Below, in pieces: positions 52,790 to 64,000 of a stretch of DNA of 64,000 nucleotides (the first letter of the stretch is position 1; every line of letters starts with the position of its first letter). Location: positions 11,688,920 through 11,752,919 of the forward strand of contig NC_133938.1 in assembly GCF_031877795.1 (NCBI RefSeq), in the 5' to 3' direction. A program made the position numbers and the translations under genes. The stretch is from Strix aluco. Lineage: Eukaryota > Chordata > Aves > Strigiformes > Strigidae. The notes beneath the pieces are model-generated. The model worked only from the letters and a program-made list of their open reading frames with translations, did not search any database and had not been told where the DNA came from.

Positions 52790-55700
52790 TCATAAGTAGA
52801 TGCGCCGAAGGTCTCCAGGAGACGTGATGGTGTTACACTGGGGACAGAGCTTCTTGGCACCCTGCAACCGGCAGATGAGATGAACAGTGTGAAAGCATGA
52901 AGAAGGACAACCTGTGTGACCCTGTCTTTGGCCTGGGATCCCAGTGGGAGCAGCACAGGAGCAGGGGGAGCAAGGCCACCCCCCTTCCCCTCCAGGCAGG
53001 GCCATGCCCTCCCAACAGGGCACAAACTGTGAGAAGGGGGAGCCCCAGCACCTTTCTTGCCTGCCCTGCAAGCTCCTCGTCCCACTCCAGTCCTCGGCAT
53101 GAGGCAGCTGGGCAGGGAGGAGCTCTGCAGGAGGCTGACACCCAGAGCCAAGCTGTGTCACCAAACTCAACAGCTCCACTTTGCAGACAGATCAGCCCGA
53201 GTACCCTGTCCTGCTGCGCTGTCACACTGCCTGCCAGGGAGATCTGCTCCTTTCTGCTTCCCTTGCTCACCTGCAGCCCTCGATGAGCCAGTTCAGGTCA
53301 CTGAGCAGGCAGAAAACCAACCCAGCTGGAACAAGTGCAATTTTCAGCTGGGATGACTGAACTGGTTCATGGTGGGGTTGGATCATCCTTTTCAGGGCAG
53401 CATGCCAGGGGACTGCCTTGGCCATCCTGCAAAAAGCCCTGGAGCTGCTGGCATGAAGGAAATCCCCATCCTGTCCCCACCTCGCCCCAGCTCACAGAGA
53501 TGCTGCGGAGACAAGTGTGTTCTGCCAAGGTGAGCTGAAACCAGCAAACTGTGATGTGAGCTGGGGCGAGGTAATGGGCAGCTGACGTGAATGCTACATG
53601 AAATAAAACAAGGGCTGATGTGCCATCTGTCACCAAGCCTGACAGCAAGAGGGTGTTAATAAGCCTCAGAATCGGGGTCAACCTAAGCCAGTCATCATTA
53701 GATTGGCAGATGTGACAGACAGTTGATGGGAAAAATGACAGAACAATGGCTCTGCTGCGAGGCAGCCTCCCATCTACAGCACCAGCAGTGCAGGAAATTG
53801 GGATGCCCTGGCTTTCAACACCGACCGCAGCCTCAACACGACCCCCCAACACACAGAACCGAGCACAGGCTCTGTCTGAGCACCTCGAGTTTTGCTCACT
53901 GGTGTCAGACGGGCCCTTCCAGCAGCTAACGCCCAGCGCTCGGCATGACAAGTGAGCTCACAGGGATGCAACATGCCTTGTGAGAGCCTGTTGGCTTGCA
54001 TGGGGGCTCGCTGGCAGAACTGAAGCCGTTTGGTTCAGTGGTGCTGCTGCTCTACCTTAGCAGCTACGTTCAGTACCTGCAGCAGCGAGCGCGGCAGCTT
54101 GCAGGACGCAGACTGAGTGGTAGGGCAGGACCGTGACCTGCCATGCTGCTTCGGTACTGCTACCTGCACTTGGGGACATCCCTAGCAGAGGAGCTGGCAC
54201 TGCTGCTTACAGAAGGCAAGCACGCTTAGAAAAGGTCCTCTCTGCTCTGTGACAATACCTGCAAAAAGAGGATAGGGGCTTTCTCCCCTGGAAGCTCCTT
54301 GGACTAAGGATCTTGAAGAGAGAGTCCCAGGTACAGAGAATTTACATGGGTGCAAGTAATTCAGAAGGGTGCAGCTCCAAAGAGGTGCAAGTCATGTTTG
54401 CTCTGCAGTATTGAGTACTACCGAAAAGCCCCTGCAGACCAGCCTCAAACCAGCTCCCTCCCTGCTCCCAGTGCACATTATTCCTGGTAGACACGGACTT
54501 CACATGCTCGCTGTTCCCTGAGCTTTGGACTTCTGAGCAACCAGGCTCCCACTGGATACCCCTTGCTGTCAGCAGCTGAGCTGCTGCTCCGACACAAGTG
54601 GGAACCATGGGCACTTGCACCCGAGATCTAAAACAGCCACACACAAAGTCCTGTTGAACTAGAGCTGAATGAAACACATAATGGACACCCAAGACACCTT
54701 GGACATCACTCTCAGGGTGAGATTGACAGTGGGACAGAGCAGTGGTGGTGTGGATAGTGCACCTAGCTCTGCTGCTGATGCCCGTGGGCACATCCTTCTA
54801 GCTGTCTGAGACCTATCTTACCCCCCTCTAACTACTGTGTCTGTTTAGAATTTCAGTGTTCCAGGGCAGGGACCATCTCACTGTGCCTGTGCAATGCATT
54901 GGGCAGCCCCATGCACTGGTCTTCACTGAGTGGACTCGGCATGCTGGGTTCTGGGAAGAGCAAGCACAAACCACAACTGGAAGGAAAGGCTTAAAACCCT
55001 GATGAAATCAAAGACTGACTGCACTGGACTATAACAGAGCCTGTTTATAGAACACACCCCTTTGCTTGTGCTCAAGACCAGAGCTTTGGATCTCCAGCAT
55101 TAGAAAAGGGCAAGTTCTAACCCTGCACATCCCAGTAAAAACTTCCTGCAGCAGCTACAACAGGTTGGAGAGAAAAATTTAAACATCTACCCCTTCTGCC
55201 ACCTTTAAACCCTTGTGGGCTGGGCTACATAGCAGCACTGCCAAGGGGGGTGGCTCACTAATCTGGATGCGAATGTCACAAACCAGCCTGTTTCAACAGA
55301 GTCCCTGGTCAGGCCTGCATCACCGTGCAGTCCTCTGGTCCTCAGAGGTGCCTGTTGCATCTGGTTGGCCTCTTGGCATCTTCTTTGTAGCTGGAGGGTC
55401 CCAGAGGAAGTGGCAGGAAGGTGCTGAGGGATTAACTCACAGTCAAAGGGGCAACAGTTGGCAGCTGCCCGTTTGAGCTTTCCTGTATGCCCAGATAAGC
55501 AGAAGTAAGTGTGCATGGGGACTTTAAGGCATTCCAGATGTGACTACTGCACACATCTGTGTCTATGCTCTCTTTTCCAAGACAGGCACAGCTTATTGGC
55601 ATGAGGCAGCAAAACATCCAACCAAGTAGCTGGAGCTTCTACCTCTCTGGACAATGCACCAGGGAGAGGTACCTTCTGCAAGAGCAGTCCCCTGACCCAT

Positions 55701-58700
55701 CAAATGCCTCAGCCTGCCTTCAGTCTGGGACAAAGGATGAAGGAAAGTGCTTGCTGCCACCTAAAACCATGCCCCCCTACTCCTCAGTGCTCCTGTGCGT
55801 GCTGAACAGCATTTCAGCAGTTATTTTCTTCTAGCTCTGCTGAAGTTGGAGGTATTTGGCTGCAGGTGGGTGGGGAAGAGCACTGAACGCCTTTGAGTTC
55901 ACTTTTGCTAAAAGCAAACCTCAGCTGCTGCCATCTCACTGTCTTGCATCTTGTGCTCCATTCTGGGATCTGGAGGTGGACCGAGACAGCTGCAAGCAGA
56001 TGTGCGTGACCCTTAGCATCACTAACACAGACTAGACAGCTCAATGTGGGAAATTTTGGAAGGACAGATGCCTGGAAAGCCACCCTGCCAGGTCTCTCCC
56101 AAGGCTGCGCAGATGCTTGCTGTAAGCACAAGTCCTCCTGCACTCAGTCCACAGGACGACAGAACAAGCCTGGCTAAACCGACTGTGGCCTTGCTTCTCT
56201 CTTCCGTGGCAAAGCAAGGTCAGGTATGCAACTCCTTCACACTACAGGGAACTGGAAGATGCATGGATTTATCCTGCCAGACCTCAGGATCTCTGTCCTG
56301 GAGATCTACTCTCTGCACCACATGCTGATGGCTTTAGGGGGATCCACTCTCCCCACCTAAAGCTGAGAGCTGCACACGGGCAGCCAGGGCCAAGCTTTTG
56401 ACCATGCCAGAAGGCAGAACTCAACCACATGTAGTTGGCCCCTTCTGTGCAAAAGCTACACGATTGCAGATTGAATTAGGGCAGTGGTGGATGTTACTTC
56501 ACCTGCAGGTGAGCTCATCGTGAGCTCTGAAGCCCGGGTACACTGGAGGGAACAACGGCATCCCAGAGACCTTCAGCAGCCTGGCCTGAACGCTGCGCAG
56601 GCTGACGGCACGTGGCGTGCTGGGCCCAGGTCTCTGGGTCTCCCCAGTATTTATACTTGGTATTAAACAGTTCAAGCAAAAATAATGACTTTGGACCCTT
56701 GGGGAAGCCTTTTTCTTTCCTTATTTTTAAATAAAACTGTCATCCTCTGCACACATAAGCATGTGTGTTACACTCAGAATTTATTCCTGAATTTTTTCTG
56801 TTTAGATTGAAATTGCTTAGAACCTTGTTCCTTACATCTCACTTTTTGGTGTAGGTGTACAACATTTATTGGCACTAGCATTTAAGCTCTCCTCTCTTGT
56901 AGAGAGGCACATAAGCTTGTACACACACACATGCTGGCACAGGCACAATGAAAAAGCGTTTGCTCCCCCACTGCTCACCTGCCAGCTGGGGTTACTAAAC
57001 TTTTCCCTTGAAATAAAAATGCTGTGGAATAATAAGTCCCACCTGTCGGCCATTTCTTTCTTTCTTTTTTTTCCAGGTCCTTCTGCTCCTTTCATCATAG
57101 CTTCATGGAAAAGCCTTGATGTGTTATAGCTGCGTGTGCTAGAGTAAAGGCCACCTCAGCTTTTCCATTATAAACCCCAGTTTTGAGGGGTTTATAAAAC
57201 TCTGCTGCAAGAAGTTTGCTCCAGGGCTGTTGCAAAGCAAAGAAAAGGGGCTGGAACCAGGATGGAGTTTATTTTTTCTCCTCCTTTCTTAATTAAAATT
57301 TGGCAAGTGATTGATCCACAATACAGGCTAATCACTTGGGGTAGTAGTTTGAAAAATACATTAACGAGAGCCGAGATGTTGAGAAGTCGTTAGGGCTCAT
57401 ACGGTGCCAGGAAGGATTGGAGTATTTTGTCTTAAAGTTGCCTCTTAAAAAAAAAAATGGCGTGATGTCTGCTATAAATTGGCTAAAGCAAGAACACTCC
57501 AAAGGAAGGATTTAGGCACTTCCTGCTGTCCTGTGGGTCTAAAACCGGGCAATTTCCAAGCAGAATATGCTACCAGGCACAGAAAATAGAGACACACACA
57601 CACACAGAGCAACTTTGCCTGCACAGTGCCACCATCAAACCTGGGCTCAAAGCTGTTTTATAGGAAGGAAAATCAAAGTAGAGAGATGACAGGAGAGACC
57701 CAAACCAAGAGCCAGCTTCTGCCAGGGGAGGACTCAAACTCCAAGATCCAATTCTCAACCAAGGCAACAGCCCCCTCTCCCACCCATGCCTCCACATGAA
57801 GTGGCAGCTTCTTCTCTGCAAATGCTGATTCCCAGAGAAGCAGCTGTTCACCGCTGTCGTTGTGGGGTACCCCCAGTTGTCAGGTAGTGGGGTTAAAGCA
57901 GTCAGAAGAGCAACCTTTTTCATAGAGCTTCCTCAAAGAGTGGAGTTCACCCCTACACATTATTGGAGGCCAAAACTGAAATATGTTAATAAATAATTGG
58001 ACAACCTCATGGCTGATAGGAACATCATGAAAGATCAAGTGCAGCATCCTCTATGCAGCTGCTAACTCAGGAGGTCCCTATATTGCTGGAAGCACTAAGG
58101 AATCGCCCAGAAGGATTGCTCTGTATCTGTGTTGTTTCTTACAAAAATGCTCCACCCCGCATGGATATACGGTATTGCAGACCAGAAAAAGCATCAAAGC
58201 TAAGAACGCAGTAGTGTAATCTACCAAAGATATAAATGTGTCAGCTGCAGAGCATACATATCTATCGATAGATCCCCTGGAAGCATATTCTGTGATGAAG
58301 AAGGCTTTTCAGAAGTGATTTTTTCCTGCTCTTGCGGTAGTAATTTTCAAATAAGCTCAAGACAGGCAAGTACAAGCCTGAGGTCAGCAAATACACATAG
58401 GAAATGCTGGATCTGGCTCATACTGTGCCTGCTCAAATAAACCTGCTCTCTCTCAGCCCCTGCATGCCTGCACTCACCAACAGCTCCATCACTGGCAAAC
58501 AACAGCCTGACTTATCTTTTAACTCCATTTACTTCATGAGGAAGGATACCAGGGTTTGGGAGATCACAGAACTACAGCTCAGAGGGACATCAAGAACTCA
58601 CTGACCCATTCCCCCAGCAAGATCACCTCAACCTGAATTACTACTGACGGACACGCATCAAACCTGTTCTCACAAACCTCCAAACCTCCTCAGCAAAGCA

Positions 58701-61700
58701 CTGCCAGCAGCTTGCCAATCTCCACCATCAGAGCATTCTTCCCAGAGAAGGAAAATATGAATCTCACCCGCTAGTAGCTGTAGGGTCCCTGTTGGTTAAT
58801 GGGGAAGGATAGAGAAGGGGCAGACAAACCTCTTCCAGCAGGAGATTCATTCCTCATGACCCAGTGACTCAGGACTGCAGTCCAGCAACCAGCTGTGCAT
58901 GGACAGCTGCCGCGAGGATGGTCGATGTTCAGGGAAATGAACCCCACCTCCTGCTGCCCCGGCTAAGCCTCCCTCCTGCAACGCCATTTCCTCTCCTGTC
59001 TTTGAAGAACCTGCACGTGTTTTCAGGGGTTTCTAAAAGGGATCACAGGGAAGTCACTCCAGGCTTGTGTCCCAGTTTCTGTGTAACCTGAAGATATCAA
59101 CTAGTTCTCTGCATGCAGGGTGGAGGAATGAAAAACGTCACTGTGTTGAGTACCCCAGACAACTGGCAAGTAGGGAGCAGCAAGCTCACTGGTGTGGTCT
59201 GACACTGCAATACAAAACCAGCTGACAAAAAAGCTCATATGATTTCCTGGGAACGCAGGCATCATTGCGTGGCCTCAAGCAACCCATTTTTGTACCCCTC
59301 TCCCCTGCCTCCATTCCTGTTGTGCCTACAACCACAGAGCTGCCCACAGTGTATGCAGTGTATGGCACACCTTCAGCCTGTGGTCCCAGGACCACAGCCC
59401 TCAGGCAGAACTGGCTGTGCTCACACAGAAAGTGGAAGGAGAGAAAACCACTCATCACATCCTGATGCTGGGTGAAGGGATGGTTCCCCCCTTTCTCCAT
59501 GGCCATCCTAAGGAGGGACGTCTAACTAAGCAGCTTCCATTGGCCCTGAGGCGCTGGCTAACGCAGCAAGAACCATGACCTTGGTTCTCTTAAGCCATCT
59601 CCAGGGTCCCTTTCTCTGACCCCAGCCCTACCTTCACGTTAATCCAACACGGCAACAGGAGACAGAGATGGAGTCTGCTCTGGTGAATGTTTCATCCCCA
59701 GAACTTGGAGCCAGTTTGATGCACTGAGCTCTAGTATAACCGTACCTAAGCTAGAGAGCCAGCAACCATTTGTAGAGTTGGTGGTTAAAAATGTCTCCCC
59801 CTCTCCCTTAGCAACAGAACAGTTATAATTTGGAATTGGACATCAAGAGCCAAAAGTCTAAAAACTATATTTTCAGAAAGCCTAAGTGCTTTAAAGATCC
59901 AATCCTCATCAGTGCTCTAGACACGATCTAGTCAGAGGATACTAGAGATGCTCAGATCATCGTAGCATCATATCCTAGAAAATGTTTAAACCTTAAACCT
60001 TTTTAAAACCACTTCACCTCCTCTGGTCCACAGACAGATGTGAGCATCAGATTTCACCCTGTCTTCAATACCGTGCAGAGGTTTAGAAGTGCTCCCAGGC
60101 ACTCTGAGCCTTCAGTTCCAGGGCCTTGTTCAATACACGGTCCTCCCTCTCTCTCTCAGACACACTCACTCTAATTTAATATTAGATCTCGGCTGGGCAT
60201 ATAAACCACAGGCGCAGAGGGGAAAGGGGACTTTTCACCAGCAGGGATGGCAGATCTCCAGAATGTTCAAAAGGGGCCGGAAGCCCGACACAACCCGCCC
60301 GCCCCAACTCCTATTAACTCCAACAAATTGTTTATTGCACAACAGAAGAAAAATGTTGCCCCTCTTCCCCAGCCAAGTCTTTCCATGTGTGCTGCACGCG
60401 CAGGCTCCCTCCTCCCGCCCCCGCTGGGGAGCCAGCTTTATACCCAGGGAAAGGTAACAGCAGCGATTATTACACACACTATCCCACAGCTCCTCGCTTG
60501 TTAAAAAAAACAAGAGTCTCTTTTGTGCCCGAAATAAAAGGAGATACCTTAATTAGAACAATGCAGGTTGGTGAGCATTAAACACTGAGCCCAGCTGCTG
60601 TATGCCATTAAATTCATAAAAAAGGAGGGGGGAAGGAGGGCAGTCTTAACGAGATTACACACATTGACTTTGATCAAGACACAAAAGCACCAAGGCGTTC
60701 CAGGGTTTTTATTGCTGTCTTCGGGCTACATTTTAATGGTTACATTAGAAACATGCGAACACAGGCTGGGAGATTTTTTTGAGACGGGAGAGGGAGTGCA
60801 AGCATGCCTTGTGAAAAGGCCTGGTTTAATAAATTGGGGGCTGCAGGGAGAGGCTAGGACTGGGGAACACATGAGTAGCCACTTATTAATTGCTTCCCCT
60901 CTGCAAGTGCCAAGTCCTAATATGATGTCTTGCTGGACTATTCCCATCCCGCCTGCCTGGCTGGCAGAAGAGCCATGGGCGGATAGCACACAGACAGCTC
61001 CATCCCCACCTTCCTCATGGAATTCTAGTGGGGAGATGGTTCCCCCTCAGCAAGGGTAAATGCTAACCCTGCAGCACCTGGAGTGGGGTTGCCCCGTTCT
61101 CAGCCATGACCGCTGTACATGAAACAAAGGGGCCTGACTGAAGTTGACCTAAGTTGCTGTTGAGCCTAAGGACAGCCTGAAATTGGTGCCACAGATTTAG
61201 AACGTAACTTGAGGCTGGCTGGGAAGAGGAGAGGACAAAGACTTCAGAATGAAGAAAATGAAAAAGAAATTAGTGTTTTATCCTCTGCTTGTAGCACCGC
61301 TGAAGTGAAGATTACTCTTCACTTAGCAACGGTGGCAGAGCACACATTCATCCAAACACCTCACAGCTACGTACCCACATATGTGTCTTTTATAACATGC
61401 TGCTAAAATGTTTACAAAAGCTTGTATAATCTAAATAGTGACGGGGTGTAGCTGAAGAGCTGTAAAATACAGCCCAAGGGATAGCCAAGTTATTGAGTTG
61501 CTATTAGTACTCAAGCCCACAGGCACTTCACCATCCTGGTAACTTTTCTTGGACAAGACTTTTAAAAGGCAGGATTTAAAGGAGCACGATCAGCTTAATC
61601 GTAATTCCAAGCACACAACGTGTTCTATAAAGTAGATTTTGTAATGCCTTACAGGAACAGTTTTTAGGAGTGGCATTCCCTTACATTTTTTGCAACTCAA

Positions 61701-63833
61701 CACTGTATCATCTTGCTAACAGGAAAACTAGAAAGCACAACTGACTGTTTTCCATTCCCCAACCTGGGCAAAATGAAAGCTTGAAAATCAGCTACACAAG
61801 GGACGTTAAAGGCTGATTATAAAGCCCGCAGTTTTAACACAGGAAAGGAAAACACTTTATTTAATAACACCTTAAATTTTAACCTGATGTACTTTAATAC
61901 ATGTATAAATTACTACTGCACTGGGTCGCCTATTCAATGTTCAAGGTAGTCCCCAAGTCTTCCAAACAGAATGGCATATGCTTGAAAACTGCACAGTGCT
62001 ATTTCAAATAATCTGAAAAATACTGATTCATATTCATATTCATAAAAGCTCCCTTCCATATCCTCTATCCTGAAGATGATTCCCTTTGCTTCAGGGGAAT
62101 ATTAGGTTTCTCAGAAGCTACCCATTCCATGAAATCTCAGTGGATTTGGCCTCCATTCTCACAGCTTTACCTCTCTGCATGGATGCCCCACAGGAAATTA
62201 GTGTAAGGCAAGGCTGTCTTTGGCACAGAGCTCTTACATGAGCAGTGGCTGTCCCCACGGCAGCAGTGGAGCAAGCAAGGGGCAGGACTGCACTTCGGTC
62301 ATGATGACTCAAATGAAACTGCCTCAAGTCAAAGCTAGAGTGGGGTGTTAAACAGCAAGGCTTGGGAAGTCTGCATGCACAGCACTCAGACTGTTTAAAA
62401 TAAAGCAAAAAGCACCTTTCTCTGTGGTGATTTAAAATATAGTATCCCAGAAGTGAGGAAAAAGCCTGTAAGTCAACAAGAAAGTAGCCAAGGGCCTCAC
62501 CAGAGTCCGCAGCCAGCATTCTTCACAGTGCACATGCCAGCACTGAATGGAAGTCAGGGGCATTGTGTAGGAGTCCTGAGGAGAAGAAGCAGACAGGTCA
62601 TTTCCACAGCAGGGATCAACTGATTCTTCACTCTCAATCCCATCACACCACCTTTCTCTGTGGGTAACATTGCCTTGTATTTTGTATTAAAAAAAGAATA
62701 AGCTTGTGTAATATGTAAGTTTGTATTTTTGTAATGTTTGTGCAGTAGAGGCAGAAAGTCTCCTGCAGTCCATTTTTCTGGCTTCCCAGAACTCCTGTTG
62801 GAAGCCCATAATCCACTCAAGTGGTGACCTGGCTCAGCACAGTTATCACAAGAGCATCTGAAGTTGCTGTAGCCACCTGCCATTATTCTCATCGGAAGGG
62901 TCACCAGATCATACAAGAACCAGTGACAGGGTAAGATTAACCCTTATCACAACTCTTAGCTCTGCAGGAACAGCTTAACTACATCCCAAGAATGCTGCTG
63001 CTATTTCAGCACACATGCCTCTTCCTGAGTATTTTCTACCATTGCTAATAAACCTCTGGAAATCAGCAGCAAGCTGTCATCTTTCTGTGGGGTGGGAGAG
63101 GGGGACTGCACTCCCATACCTACAACTCACGAGCTGGGAGAGCGAGCACCATGCATCAAGCTGAAGTTGCAGAAGGATCCCTCTGCCAAGCAGAATTTTC
63201 TCCTGCTATCAGCAGAATAAAAACTTAACAGGAGATGCAAAGCTTTGCAGGCTCAGACCATCAGAGGGAGCTGCTGCCCTTCTTTAAGAAGGCCATGGCA
63301 TCACCACAGAGCAAGCAGGACGTCGACAACTTTTAAATGCTCAGGCAACGTTTCTGTTCCCAGATCGTACGGTGGGGCTCAGATCACAGATTCTGCTCTC
63401 TCCTTGTGTATATAAATCTGCACATGCAGGAAGAGAACGCTGGTATCTGTGTATTTTCTATAGGGAGGCTGAAAGTCTTCCGAAGTTGGGGCTTTCTTGC
63501 CCCTGATACAGATGGGCAGCTACAAATACCAGTGAAACATTGGAATGTATACAAAAATTTCAATTGCTAAAAAGACCTAACATCTTCATTGGGAAGTCTA
63601 ATTGGTGTACAGGGACAAAGACAAGTTCCCCCACTCTATCCAAAAAAGAAGAAAAGCTTCTTCCCTTCTCGGCAAAGATACCAAGATATTTCTGATTCAT
63701 TACCACAAGTGGAGTGCTACTCACCATGCAAATGAGACATTTATAGCGGTCCCCACGGGAAAGCTGCCTTTCTAACTCACGGACACGAGCCTTTAACGCT
63801 TCAAATGTTGTCACTGCAGAGTCTTCTGTAATT
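52790..63833 (-). CDS. RNF220: E3 ubiquitin ligase RNF220, last three coding exons (5' part off the window)
   Basis: RING E3 ligase acting on nuclear targets such as SIN3B and GLI proteins (family knowledge). The minus-strand exons are 63725-63833 (TEDSAVTTFEALKARVREL to GDRYKCLICM), 62501-62575 (DSYTMPLTSIQCWHVHCEE to RTL) and 52790-52861 (GAKKLCPQCNTITSPGDLRR to the stop). Together they make the C-terminal RING: CLIC, then CxHxxCxxC in CWHVHCEEC, then CPQC. A coiled-coil-like segment, VRELERQL, precedes it. Phases join and the last residues, RRIYL, equal human. The first exon enters in phase 2, so further exons lie beyond 64000. The gene is transcribed leftward, away from the window's right edge. 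Confidence 0.97.
52862..62500 (-). other. Last RNF220 intron (9.6 kb), with candidate conserved elements
   Basis: No exon of another gene is recognised. Notable blocks are a TGACAG-rich segment at 53520-53760, AT-rich unique sequence at 57290-57560, and a long AT-rich tract at 60150-60960 holding TAATTTAATATTAG, CGATTATTACACAC, CTTAATTAGAACAATG, GACTTTGATCAAG and TTATTAATTGC. These hint at regulatory sequence within a developmental gene. An old CR1 remnant lies at 58555-58770. Confidence 0.45.
58555..58770 (-). mobile_element. Old, diverged CR1 LINE fragment
   Basis: Read in plus orientation it resembles the reverse complement of a CR1 3' end: GATCACAGAACTACAGCTCAG, then AGGGACATCAAGAACTCACTGA-like text, AAGATCACCTCAACCTG, and a later CTTCCCAGAGAAGG. 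The match to remembered CR1 consensus is patchy, so it would be an old insertion. Confidence 0.5.
62576..63724 (-). other. RNF220 intron between the two RING exons
   Basis: 1.15 kb of unique intronic sequence. I see no RNA gene, repeat or extra exon. Confidence 0.5.
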
Positions 63834-64000
63834 CTGAAAAAGATGATGGAGAGTGAGCATCACTGAGCACACAAGATTAAGAGTTTGGGGGAAAAAGGAT
63901 CCCACAACAGGTACCGCACAGGAAATGGCAACATTTGAACTAATACACCCAACTTGGGATTAAGGATTCCTGAAAAGCCCAGTGTGAATTCTTTGAGGTG

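Noticed and set aside
58260-58273. Perfect 14-bp palindrome ATCTATCGATAGAT
   Set aside because: Isolated and short; expected occasionally in a window this size.

Overview
The window is vertebrate nuclear DNA and almost certainly from a bird, probably a songbird or another neoavian. Introns are short, promoters are CpG islands, two fragments have the 3' end typical of avian CR1 LINEs, and two copies of an LTR family common in songbirds are present. Five protein-coding genes are recognised from exon translations matched to remembered human proteins. The same gene block lies on human 1p34; in chicken it should lie on chromosome 8 (inference). No database search was possible.

Layout, left to right. 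RPS8 (minus strand, 3' end off the left edge) has three exons and part of a fourth, with intronic C/D-box snoRNA genes: a SNORD55-like one in intron 1 and SNORD46-like ones in introns 2 and 3. A CpG island follows, then two U5 snRNA genes (plus strand). KIF2C (plus strand, 21 coding exons) covers 5522-24134 and ends tail-to-tail with ARMH1 (minus strand, coding exons from 35630 down to about 25358). The largest recognised ARMH1 intron carries three more U5 genes, also on the minus strand. Beyond a 3.6 kb spacer is TMEM53 (plus strand, 3 exons, 39253-42491). A 7 kb intergenic stretch with an LTR copy and AT-rich, homeodomain-motif-rich sequence follows. The window ends with the 3' part of RNF220 (minus strand): its RING-finger exons and a probable long 3' UTR.

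The main finding is a pair of nearly identical inverted arms, about 1.43 kb each, at 3655-5086 and 30216-31647. Positions p and 35302-p correspond, and I found only two mismatches in the parts I compared. Each arm holds two U5 genes and one CR1 fragment. The arms flank KIF2C and the 3' half of ARMH1. Set against the human order RNF220-TMEM53-ARMH1-KIF2C-RPS8, only KIF2C with its neighbouring U5 genes is reversed here, so a local inversion has occurred in one lineage. An inversion exactly between today's arms would split ARMH1. The identity is therefore better explained by ongoing gene conversion or a recent duplication than by the arms being the old breakpoints.

All five U5 genes keep an octamer plus ZNF143-type distal element, a proximal element at about -61 to -63, loop I, an Sm site and a 3' box, so all look expressible. 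Other notable points are a reading-frame break in a late ARMH1 exon, an apparently extra SNORD46-like gene in RPS8 intron 3, one unusual Cys codon in RPS8, and several candidate conserved noncoding elements around RNF220.
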